The notes beneath the pieces are model-generated. The model did no database searches. It saw only the letters and a list, made by a program, of their open reading frames with translations, and had not been told where the DNA came from. The translations under genes and the position numbers were made by a program. A stretch of DNA of 64,000 bases from Toxotes chatareus (Eukaryota > Chordata > Actinopteri > Toxotidae), in contig CM028889.1 in assembly GCA_016801885.1 (NCBI GenBank), positions 19,288,001-19,352,000 of the forward strand, in the 5' to 3' direction. Positions 1-14,780 of this stretch are shown here, piece after piece. How positions within the stretch are numbered: position 1 is the stretch's first letter; the number at the start of each line of letters is the position of its first letter.

Positions 1-3265
<3,265 letters not shown>

Positions 3266-6200
3266 GCAACTGGGGAGGGATATGTTCTAAACCCACCACC
3301 CTGCGTAACGGCCAGACCTCCACCCTGAATACAGGTCTGGTCACAATTCAGAACTACGGACAGTTCCTGCCTCCTCGACTCGTCCAGCTAACCCTTGCTC
3401 ACGAATTGGGCCACAGCCTGGGATCTCCGGTCAGTCTCCGTCCTTTACACCACAGCCTCTTCAACTGTCATCTGTCTGATACTCAGATGTTCACTCAGTC
3501 CACTTTTTGTCAACCAAATCAAACACAACATTCACAGCATCCCCATGCAATGTAAAATCTGACATACAACTGATTTAAATTTTCAGAGCACACACAACTG
3601 AATGATGACGTGAATTTGTCTTGATAAATACTCAAGATTCAAAAAGTTTATTGTCATCTGCACAGTACAAAGCTGCTGTTCACAGTATGGTGGACTATCC
3701 CTTTAGTTTATCACAATAACAGTAATTTAAAAGCACATATGCAAAAATAATAAGTTGCATCACTTGTTACGATCGTTTTGTTACTCAGCACAATTTCTTC
3801 AAGGACGTGTTTATTCAGCTCCAAAGTCTTCACAGTCACACATTGCATTTTCTGTATTTAACACATGTGGACATTAAAAATGAGACACTGGTTTAACAAG
3901 TAACCACAGTATGTGTTGAAGGTATTTACAGCCAGTTCAATGTTGTTCTTCAGGCATTCTTGAGATGAAGATGAGATGAATGAGATAACCATCACAATAA
4001 TATCAATATCAATTTCACACAAAGGAACTAGACAATGACACTGCAAAATATCTGCTTTGTAAAAGATCTGAACTGTAGATCTGTTGAGATCAGTGTAGGG
4101 TGGCCAAGGCCCCGTCACCAGGATTACAAACATTTGTTAGCTCTACGTGACACCGTGCAGGTTGTTCACTGAATGAAAATTCAACATGACGAATCTCTGT
4201 GATTCAAATATTAGTGTTACCTCGCATATTCTCACAAACATGGCTGTTTGCATGGCACCAGAACAAACTGTCTGTGAATGATTCACTTGGCCTTGGGCTT
4301 TACTGACTGGTTTGTTTTATATGGACCCTTGGCTCAGTCTCACTGGATAATCTGAAATTAGAGAGCAAGAGGATGTCTGATTTCTCTCTCTCCACTGTTA
4401 TTCTCTGTTTATTTTCGCATGCAGGCCCTCACAGGTTTCTTGCACTCCAACCTTATCAACACACAACTTGTCTCTACACACTAATGCATGCACCTCTCAG
4501 CTGCTATCTCTGCCAACCTTTAGCCCACTGCCCAAAATGCCAGCAGGGCTCCTCCTTCTCTTTTCACCCTGTCCTCTGTTATTCACACTTGCACAGACCA
4601 AAGAGTCCTCTGAGGCGTTCCTGAGCAGATTAGTTCTGCTACATCAGACCCTGCAGGCTTTTTATAAGTTAAACTACCATAAGTTCTCCTGCTCCGGCCT
4701 GGTGTCCGGGCTCCTGTGACAGGCATGTCTCATTGTTTCCAGGCCAGACAGGTTGGATATGTAGAGATCTGAGAGGGGGCTACAGTTGAAATTTGTGGAA
4801 GGCATGGTGGAGGAAAGAGAGAGGGGTTCGCTATGATACAGAATGCGCTGCTATGGCCTTTGGCCTACTTCCCAACTATGCATCTGTACCATGGCTTTGT
4901 GCACTATGCGCTGATGTGCACAAATTGCTGCTCCGGTGAAAGATGAATTTAAATATAGTAAACGGAAATAGATTCTAAATAAAAATGAATATACATATTA
5001 TAAACATGCATATTCTTTTATTTCATTTAGATCCTTAAAGCAATGCCCATGATGCCTTCAGTGTCCCACCAGCAGTCCAAAACCAAAGGATGTTCAGTTT
5101 ATGTTCAGTTTATTTGACAAATAAAAGCATCAGATTCTCACATGGGAGTCACTGGAATCAGATGTTTGTTCTTCTTCTTGAAAATGACTAACTAAACATT
5201 TAATTAAGAAATAAACTGTTGAATAATAAAGCAGTCAATCAACACCCGGCTAAATAATCAAAATAGTTGCCACTTTGGTTTTGGTCAACAAACAATTCAG
5301 TTGTTCAATTCAGTGTTTCAGTTCTACTTTAAAATTTTTAAACAAACAAATGAGATAAATGCACAGCACAAAAAATACAGTACACCCAGTGCAAGCTGCA
5401 ACAGAGTACATGGAGAAGACTTGAAACTGAAATTGCATCAAGGTTGTCTGTGGTCACAGCCTATGTAAAACCACTGCAGGTGTTCAAGAAGAGTAAGAAG
5501 TCAGGAAATCTGCACATTGAGTGCAGTACTGATATTTATCCATACTTTGCTGTCCTTTTTTTGCTTAGCGCGTTCCACCGTTTTTGTAGTTATGACTGCA
5601 GCAATAAAGAAGTGTTGGTGCACAGTGGAGCTTGTTAATTTTAGTCAAAATTCTCCTGAGTTTTGAGCTTTAATACCACAAAATGGTTGAGCAGGACATT
5701 ACTGTGGAAACACACAAACTCAAGAACAAGTTGCTTTTTAAGATGTGGCTCAAAAGTGATGCCAATACAATGACATAAATTAACAAATGACATTAAGAAA
5801 TGAAAATAGATGCACCAGCGTCTGCACAGCTGTGGTGAATTGCTCTGCCAAACCACCCAATGTCGATAATATTGATATACACAATGAACGCTATAAAATT
5901 GGCACTCATTATATCCACCAAACTAACCGAGGACAGATGCAGGAATGGCCACATCAAAGCATGTCCTGTCTGCATGTGTCCATGCATTGGTCTCTTAATT
6001 CACCAGTGAGGAGAGAAGAAGTACATATCCAAAAAATGTTTCACAAATACGTTTCAGACATTTTGTATGCGTTTCAGCATGACGAGGACTCTAACTGCGG
6101 GGATCTCGGCTCCAGTGGTGGTAAAGGCAGGTACCTGATGTTCCCTCACGCCACAGACGAGGTGCGTGAAAACAATGACAGATTCTCCCCCTGCAGCATC

Positions 6201-9200
6201 AAACACATCAGCAAGATCCTCAAGACGAAGAAGGATGACTGCTTTGTTGGTGAGGAGGAAGAGATCCGAAAACGTGCACCTGCATGTTGCCTGCTGAGCC
6301 CTGCATATTTGGGCCAAATGTTTACTCTGTTCATTAGTCACTGTAAATAATTAGAATTTGTCTTGACTTTCAGGGTATGTGTGCGTGTGTTTGCTTGTCT
6401 GTGTTTAACTGCATGTCTGCTCTGTTTTTTGTTTTTTTTTGGCGGGGGGGCAGTCAGTGATCAGCCCATCTGTGGAAACCAGATTGTAGAGGAAGATGAG
6501 GAGTGTGATGTCGGTCACAACGACACAGACCTCTGCTGCTACAGCGCTAAAGAGCTGTCGGGCGTCCAGTGTCGCCTCAAGCCTGGTAAAGCCTGCAGGT
6601 ACTACACACATAAACATACACACAACATTAACGTGTGCATAAAATCTTACCAAAGGAGATAATGATAAGATCTGCATTCAGACTTGTTCTCATCTTTATT
6701 TTGTTTTCAGTTTGATAGGCACACCACATCAGCCTTTCATCTGAACTATTTTGTTGACCTCCTATCTTCCATCATATATCTGTCACTCTGACTGTATGTA
6801 TATGATGTCTTTTCATTCATCTATCCCCCAGTCCGAGTCAGGGCCTGTGCTGCGGTCAGGACTGTGGGTTTAAGCCGGCTGGTGAGACATGTGATGAAGA
6901 GACGGACTGTCAGAGAGAGAGTATGTGCTCAGGCCTCTCGCCGCTCTGCCCCAAGCCAAACCCCAAGGAAAACCTCACCGTCTGCAGTAAGGGCACGCGC
7001 GTCTGCCTGAACGGGGTGAGGCAGATACATCTACATTACATTATATCTGGACAAATACAATTTAAAGAATGATCCTTAAAGAACCAACTTTTTGCATGTT
7101 TGATTAAAAATAAGTTCCAGCTATTTCCAGATTTTCTTATTATTGTTATTCTGCAAATCTAATACCACCTTGAAAGTGTTTTCTGAAATCCTGAAGTAGA
7201 ACATCTTGCACTAAGCAGATGAGTCACTGTCCACTATCCAGTTTAACATACGCACCATTACAACACAGCATTTCTGAGAAAATATCTGACCCACATTACC
7301 ACAACACAACAGTGTGAGACTCCACAAACCTTTCATCTTGACCAAATTACAAATGATAAACTGGCCTCTGGGCTGGAGAAGTGAGGAATTCATTCCAGCT
7401 GTGAATGTTGCTTCATCACATGATATGACTCTCCAGAGGTGCTAGGTTTGCTAACATCTAACGACCTGATCCATGACCTCAAAACATAATGAATGGAAAA
7501 AGTTTTTGTGGGGATGTGGGAATGTAACAACCCAAAAAAAGGATCCAAAAATGAAGGTGGAGTTTGATTTACAATTTTACAATAAATTATTTCAAGGGAT
7601 TAATATTGAAATTGCTCCCACACTGAATGCTTAAGTGCTCTGGAATCAAATAAACAGAAGACAGGAAAACAAACTCATCTGTGCAAAAAAAAGTATAAAT
7701 AATAAAGTCATCTGAAGCAAATAAAAGTTCTAAAACCACATACGTGAAGCAGACTGCCCATGTTAGAATGTGTTTTCCAAGATTAAACTGCCCAGATTCC
7801 CAAAAGTCTGGGTAAATAATAAGCAGTTTGCACAATTTGTCCAACTTTAGCCTCTCAAAACAGAGATTTCATTTATCTTTGCCAAATGTGTTGTGCAATA
7901 TATCAGAAAAATAAACATAAATTAACAATGATATAATATTAGAAACATATTTGCCCTGTATCTGAGTGTTGAAGAGTAACTTAACAGCAGGCTGGAAATC
8001 AGTGCTGTGCTCTCCAGTCCAAAGTTTTAAGTTCGTTTCACCTGGGTGTGATCAGAAGTCTGTTTTATTGTAGCTGAAACCACACCCAACAGTGATGTCA
8101 CGATGTACTGACACACCCTGAAGTACACCTGAACATCAGAGCATCAACACAAGATGTTCATCTGGTTTTTAATTGCTGTTTAACTGCAAATCTTGTTTCA
8201 TCATCTTTGTTGAATACATTTAAATGGAAGGCTATACATTTGTATAGTCTTTTATGTATTTTTACCATTTGGGGCATCGATTTGTTTTCATTCATTTCCG
8301 TACAATCAGTTAGCAGGCTATTTAAATTTCTAAGTTGTGTGATTCCACCAGAGTGAACTTCAAGCCTACATGTCACTGATGACGTGTTTAAGTGCTGTTC
8401 TGTATTACACTACTGAGATGTATCAAGAACCATTTATTTAAAGTTTTTGCAAGTGTTTTTTTTTTTTAATCTGCCTAAACTGAACTTCCACTGCCTTATC
8501 TAGAACCAGGGACATTTAAACATTTAATTAGTTGGAAACAGGTCCATCTCACCACCAATTAACTATCAAACCCTCCTTCTGGTTCTCTCTGCAGGTCTGT
8601 ACTGTATCTGTGTGTGTGAAGCACCACCTGCAGCAGTGTGACTGTCCAGGAGACTGGAAAGAGAAATGCTACATGTGCTGCCAGCAGCCTGGTAACCACA
8701 GGCCCATGTGTGCTCCAATACGGAGGAATGTGTTTACACTTTGTTCCCCAACAAATCAGCCTGTGTCAATTTGTACTGAGGTTCCCCTCATACATTATTG
8801 TTTTCCATTGAGAAATATCACAAGCGCCTAGAAGAGAAGCTGTCTGACGTGATATAACTATCACAAAACATTTTTGTACGTGGAGTAACAAGAGATTATT
8901 TGTAAAGTCACTTCAATGATCAAATTTTGCAGGAAATGCGAGTGCACAAACCTTTAGTCTGAAAGCATTACAGAAAAAAATAAAAATAAAATTATACTGC
9001 CATGGGGGGCATCAGTGTCAGAAATCTTCAAATTCTTTTAAAGTACAACAGTTGTGTCATGGCGGGGGGGGGGGGGCACAGACTCAGGTACAGACTCTGA
9101 CACAGACACAGACTTGGACACAGACAAACTGACAAGAACAAAGGGAAACGACGAGACTTAAATACACAAGGCAATTGGCAACAGGTGAAACCAATTAGGG

Positions 9201-12022
9201 TGAGGCAGACAATCACAAAGGCGGGAAACAAGACAAAGACAGGAAGTAGAACAAGACAAGATACACAAGGGCAATGATTTCAAAATAAAACTGGAATTAT
9301 AAACAAAACTTAAACTAAACAAGAGTCCGAAAGTCCAAAAGAGAGTTCAAAACATAACCAAAAGGGTTCAGAGAACAGCCCACTTAGGGCCTTTTCATGG
9401 CAAGTTGGCTACATGATCTGTATCCTTTTGTGTTCTAATTTTTTTTTTCTCTGTCTCTTAGATAAGCCCGAGACATGTGCCAGCACCACCTCCTCCGTAT
9501 TGTCTCGCCACTTCCAGAAAAAAATGTTGCCGCTGGTCGGCGGTGCGCCCTGCTCTGGAAACCGAGGTTACTGCGATAAGTTCCATGTATGTCGCCTGCT
9601 GGATGCAGATGGCCCCATCGCAAGACTGAAAAACTCCTTTCTCCATTTCGATGACTTCGATGATGTAGCAGAGTGGATGAAGGTGAAGACTATGATTAGT
9701 CTGATAACACATTCAGCAGACGTTAAGTGACAGATGTGTGTCACTACCAATGTAAAGAGCAGCTCATATATAGAAGTCATATCTGCAGGAAACTGCTGAA
9801 GGTTGTCATGTCTCCTAAAATTTATTTTAAAAAGCACAATTACACAACATGCAAACAATGCACAAAAGGAGGCATAGGCCTACAGTAACTGCAGGCCTGG
9901 ACCCAGAAGCAGACAGGTGAAGCGGCAGACAGGTTTCAACAGTTTATTGTAGAGTTCAAACAAAAGAAAGAAAGGACAGAAATGAGGAGGGATTCCTGGG
10001 TGGCGGGGAAGCGTCGGCTGGAGCAGAGTTGTTGAGCCTTGTGGGGAAGAAACCAGAGATAACTGCGGGTGGAGAGAGCACGGCAGTTAATAAGTATCAG
10101 GGAAAAAAGGGTCAAAAAACAGTGAGTTAATTCACAAAGTATCACAGCAAGAAGAGCACAGAGATTAAGTCACCATGGGAGATGACATGGAAGATGACAG
10201 AACAAACTGGCGAGGGTGGACAGGAACACCGAGCCTCGTATGCTTGGGGGGAGGATTGATTGCACTCAGATTGTGCACAGGTGTGTGCAATCAGCCTGAG
10301 CTGATTTTGCGCACAGGTGTCTTTTCTCATTGAAAACTGTGTTAAAAAATGTTTGCATATTCCTGGGTTTAATGAAACTTTCACGAATCTGTTCTGTCCA
10401 TTAGCTCTCTTGCTAACGTACAGTTGGTGCACAAGCTGTTTGGGGCGAACAAACACAAACAGTGCAGCAGTCAGATTTGTGTGAAAGAGTCAAGATGAAA
10501 ATTCATTAAGCTTTCTGTCTGAATTTATTGTGTATTCATAAGCAATGAAATTTATCTTTAATCAGTGAAATGCAGTCAGGGGTTTTGCTGATATCAGTCG
10601 CTCATGGTGGCTATAGTGTTAGCAAACTTTAGGCACATAGATATTTCTGTGTAACTGACAGTCAGTTTACTGTCTCTATGACCCTTTTCTAACTGAACTA
10701 CCATTAAACCGGCATTCGACAATCTGTGAAGCTTTTGCTGCTGTTGTATATCAAAAGTTATACAATTTTACTTAAAAAGCGCTATGCTGTGAGTTTTTGA
10801 CCATTTTGATGAGGGTTCCTGTATTGTTCAAATTTTGTGCTCAGGGGGGGACAGCAGCTGAGTATAATGCACCTACCTAAGGGAGACGTGCCAGTACACA
10901 CATTCAGCATGTTGTTGTTAGCCCTAAAGGTTACACAATGTGAATAATATCTGTCTGTATTAACAAAGAAAGCTGTACGGTGCACATTTGATCAGTGTTT
11001 GAGTTGCCAAACTGTTTTTGTTTTGAATTTGAATACTTTTTTTTTTTTTTTTACTTTTTCAAAAGAAAGGTTACTCAATCAGGTCTTCATGTTTTTAATA
11101 GGTTTGGAGCTAAAAGCTTCTTCACTGACTCAAATGACCTGATCAATGGCTTTTGGGCATTAGGTCAGGTCACTCTAAAGCGTTTGGCCTTTCCCTTACA
11201 TGATTGAAAAATGATCATTAACCTAAATGCTATAGCTGAGGAAATCATCTTTGTAATGAAGCAGCAGATGTTTGCCTGGTGTCTCCTCCTCAGCTCAGTG
11301 TGTTTGTTAAACTTCCTGTCATGATGTTCAGCTGCCTTCAGTGTTTCATTTGGTAGCTGCCTTTGAGGTTCAGTTTTTCATGACAGCATGGAGAATCAGG
11401 AATGTGCGTTTGGGTTTAAGACCACCGCAAGGATCAGCCATTCGCTTCACTGGAGGCAGAAATGACCTCTCACTTCAGGAACCATTGTGTTGTTTCACCA
11501 TACCTGCGTCGCTGACTCATGTGCATGAAACTAGAAAAACATGACAACTGATCCTGCTCGAGGTTTAAGATATCGTCAAACAGAACTTGTTGCCAACTAT
11601 CTCAAGCTGTGCTTCACACAAATAACAGCACAGTATGTGTAAATAATGTGTACATGATACTGAATTTCAGTGAATTTAATTCAATGTCATATTATACTTA
11701 ATTAATATTGTGCATGTTGTTATCATAACATTTCTCACAGCTGCAACTGCAGCTCCAGTCACCATGCCCCAGAAACGCTGCAAGCTTAAAGCTTCTAGCT
11801 AAGAAACACAGTAAACAGTAATTTGAACTACCATGGTGTCCCTTTACCTTACAAGAAACCATACTGAAATGATTTGACATTTGTGCAATATTTGTTTTCA
11901 TTTATCTATCTCTGCAGGCTCATTGGTGGGCCATCCTGCTGGCTATCCTGACTCTGTCTGCAGTGATGGGCTGCACCGTCTGCCTCTGCGGCCGCACACT
12001 CAACACCAGTGACATGGAGTGA
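3266..12022 (+). CDS. ADAM10-like disintegrin and metalloprotease (3' part, short-tailed)
   Basis: Type I membrane zinc protease of the ADAM10/Kuzbanian family, expected to shed ectodomains of membrane proteins at the cell surface. Exons: 3266-3429, 6078-6249, 6454-6598, 6832-7015, 8595-8691, 9462-9682, 11918-12022; the chain is in frame and codes for the last 361 full residues. The first exon has the zinc motif HELGHSLGSP, and the next opens with HD, completing HExxHxxGxxHD. Then follow a Cys-rich disintegrin-like region (QPICGN...CCYS...LKPGKAC), the membrane-proximal part ending RCRLLDADGP-like (here CRLLDADGPIARL), and a membrane segment AHWWAILLAILTL. After this only about a dozen residues remain before the stop, whereas ADAM10 has a long proline-rich tail. 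Upstream exons lie outside the window. Sequence is clearly ADAM10-type but too diverged to name as adam10a or adam10b; a fish ADAM10-like paralogue is the best reading. Confidence 0.88.
3430..6077 (+). other. ADAM10-like intron, no further feature
   Basis: AT-rich intron between the zinc-site exon and the HD exon. GT (GTCAGT) donor at 3430 and CAG acceptor ending at 6077. I see only short chance ORFs and no repeat copy shared with the rest of the window. Confidence 0.6.
7016..8594 (+). other. ADAM10-like intron, no further feature
   Basis: Phase-0 intron with GTGAG donor and TCTGCAG acceptor. Contents are AT-rich and look unique; a T-run lies near 8456-8467. Confidence 0.6.
9049..9402. repeat. 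Dispersed fish repeat, copy 1
   Basis: From about 9122 this stretch matches 22666-23000 closely in the same orientation, including shared blocks such as CAACAGGTGAAACCAATTAG and GGCGGGAAACAAGACAAAGA. A G-run (about 9062-9075) sits in its left part. It lies in the ADAM10-like intron before the exon at 9462. No coding capacity; most likely a non-autonomous DNA transposon. Left boundary is uncertain. Confidence 0.8.
9890..10330. repeat. Probable dispersed repeat in ADAM10-like intron
   Basis: The composition (purine-rich, CAG/CAGACAGG steps, an internal TTTATTGT and a GCACAGGTGTG block) resembles common fish non-autonomous elements. No second copy is present in this window, so family and ends are inferred only from character. 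Confidence 0.4.
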
Positions 12023-12668
12023 CCTCTTACGTATGATCCCTTTCACCTCTGGGAATAGCACTATCTTCACAATGACACAGAACTTCAGTTAGATCAGGGA
12101 TCTGGAATCTGGGATTTTGAAGTGTCACAGCCACAGGAGGAGATTCCTTTATTTCAATTTTGTCCCACATGTCAAACAGTGAGTGGTTTGCAAGTGAAGA
12201 CACACCTGCTCAACGCCTCTCACATGCACCTCACACTGTTTCGTTAACCGATATTTTTATTTGTCATTTGTTTTCCGTGTGTGACTTATCTGTTCACATG
12301 TCAACAAGTGACGAGAGTGCTCTACAGCGTGATGCATGTGTTGTGGAAAACCTGTCGGTGTTCAGTCAGTCCCCTCAGAGGGGCCACATGCTGCAGCAGT
12401 ACACCTACAGTGATTTAAAGCCATCTGTCCCTACAAAGACTGGTGCAGCTTACCCTTCTGTGTCCTTGCTGTTGTGTTTGCACTTGAGGGCTAATTTCAG
12501 CCGTGATGAACATCCAGCTTTCCATCACAGTGACACGATCAATTTTAGTATCATCACAAGAGCATGAAATAAGTGAGGGTTGGTTGTCCTCTTGATAGAG
12601 CCTTTGGCCTAAATACTGTCATTTGCATTGCAATGTTTGAAAAGGAAAGAGATACTAATGTTTAAGAT

Positions 12669-12674
12669 AATAAA
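12669..12674 (+). terminator. Polyadenylation signal of the ADAM10-like gene
   Basis: AATAAA about 650 bases after the stop at 12022, the first good signal in the 3' UTR. It is followed within 30-40 bases by GT/T-rich sequence (ATGTTTCTCATC, then TGTGTCATTG). Confidence 0.6.
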
Positions 12675-13534
12675 GTGACAGTAAACATGTTTCTCATCTC
12701 AATGTGTCATTGTTTACCGTTTACGATTCACAGTGGTGATAAGTAACTTTTACTTAGGTTTTATACTTTTGTGCAATTTCGAGGTACATGTACTGAAATT
12801 CACTTCACTTTAGAGAGACATTTCGTACTATTACGCCACAATGTTTAATTGATAACTATAATTGAAAATTACTTTCCATAAAATGCAAACATGAGAATTT
12901 GAATAAAAACACACTTTAGTCACATTTCTATAAGTTCTATGAAAGGTCCATTTCTTCTCTAAACTTCTCAGATTGTTTCATTTTTGAGGTCCAAAGCTGT
13001 GTAATAATCCAAATTTCACAGAAACAGTCCAAAAAGTCCAAAAATTTAATCCAATCTAGTGTAGCAACATTTTCTTATTTCTAACTGGGAGCCACTGGAC
13101 TAAACAATCTAACTGTATAAAAGGTAGTGCATTTTACTGATAATACTGCTGTATTTTTAATTTTGTTTGCAGGACTTTTACTCGTACATTGTTATAATGG
13201 TACGTTAAATAAAAGATGTGAACACTTCCACCACTAATGACTTACATGCAATAACAAAAAGGCATATTTGGTGATTAATCGAAAGCTGGCTTTGCGTTTT
13301 GCACAAGTGTTCTTATTCAGTCTCAATCTCCTGGGTCACCTTGACACAGTCAGCTAAACCCAATGTTGTCACAACTGCAAGGACATGAAGAAACTGAAGA
13401 GGTTTTTTTTGGTGTTTTTTTCCATTCATTTAGCACTTTTATATTGAAAACAGATGTGAGGATAAAACAAAGTTTATTCTCCTTTCACTATCACAACCCT
13501 AAAATAAATGTCAGATTGAAGGTGGCAGTTTTGG
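12675..13534. other. Intergenic gap between convergent genes
   Basis: Separates the 3' ends of the + strand ADAM10-like gene and the - strand lipase-like gene. AT-rich; no ORF, repeat copy or RNA gene recognised. Confidence 0.55.
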
Positions 13535-13540
13535 TTTATT
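13535..13540 (-). terminator. Candidate polyadenylation signal of the LPL-like gene
   Basis: TTTATT on the + strand, so AATAAA on the - strand, about 1.2 kb after the stop near 14781. The interval is AT-rich and ORF-poor, as a long lipase 3' UTR would be. Other weaker signals may be used. Confidence 0.45.
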
Positions 13541-14780
13541 AAAGAATTTATACAGCACAGTGAATATTTACAAATATGTACAACAGATCATAGAAATGCA
13601 TATTTTACAGATTAAGTTCATTCAGAGGTAAAAAATATTTGACTAGTAGTGCTGCATTCTACAAAAACTATTATCAGTGTTATGGTATTTACATAAAATT
13701 TACTGTACAAGTAATGTGGTTTAGCGATGTCATCCCCTGTTTACAGTGCAAAAGTGAAACATTTCCTCTTTTTTAAAGTAGGCTGAAATGAAGTCACAAT
13801 GATTACAGTACCGATCTCTAAAGAGCCAAGGTTTAGATAGTGCTCGTAGGACTGGAAATGTTTCTGTGAATAAGAGTCAACATTTGAGAAATCTCAAGTA
13901 CGGAAGAAACAAGGACAGCACAACAAAGTGAGAACACTGAGATTAACTGTGCCTTCTACCTCACACCGAGCACCACGCTCCTCGTAAAGTTTTGACACAT
14001 TAACAGAAAAATGGCAGACAAATCGCCACACGCTTCTTTGAGGTAACAGCTTTAGAGTAACATGTCATCTTGCAGAGGTGTAGCAGTTAAAATGCTGTGA
14101 AAGCAAAACTCAAAACAGTAAAACTCAGGTGTAGAAAAAAAAAACCGCAACAAAGCGCTAAGTTAAGCCAATTTCACTTTGCAACAGCTCACTTGTAGCC
14201 ACCGTTTACAGTAAGGCACACTGATCCAGGTCCCGCAGTCACATGTAGTGCTGAGAGCCACAGTGGTGAATGCTCTGTTAGTCGGATAATATATAAAGGT
14301 AAATAAACTGTACCTTATTGCATAAAACACCTTAAGAAATCCACCTTTAACCTTATTTTCCCCTCTTTGTGAGAAGTGGAAACAATCCGCAGGACATTAT
14401 TCTTCACAGTACTTGCAATAAATATGAAATTTAACTTGAGGTATTTTACACAATAGGACATTGTACCTCCAGAACTATTAAGGCATATCCAGTCACCAGG
14501 CCATCAAATGACTTTGAATAGTATCCATCTCTACCAAAGACAACGGCATTTACAACAATGATGTTATAGTTTTTATGTCATAAAAACAACTTTTTTTTTT
14601 TTTTACAAAATATTACACAGTAATTTACATACACAATGTTTTAAATAAACAAATCTCTGTGGATGTACACAAAGCGGTGAGGGTTTTGTATGATGTGAGA
14701 AATAAGTTATAAATTATTTACTTTATTTAAGTGCTGAAATGGACCAGAGGGCTTTCAACAGTTGGGTCTTTTCTTCAAAG

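Noticed and set aside
5787..6350. 187-codon + strand ORF
   Set aside because: It only contains the real ADAM10-like exon 6078-6249; the rest is intron on both sides.
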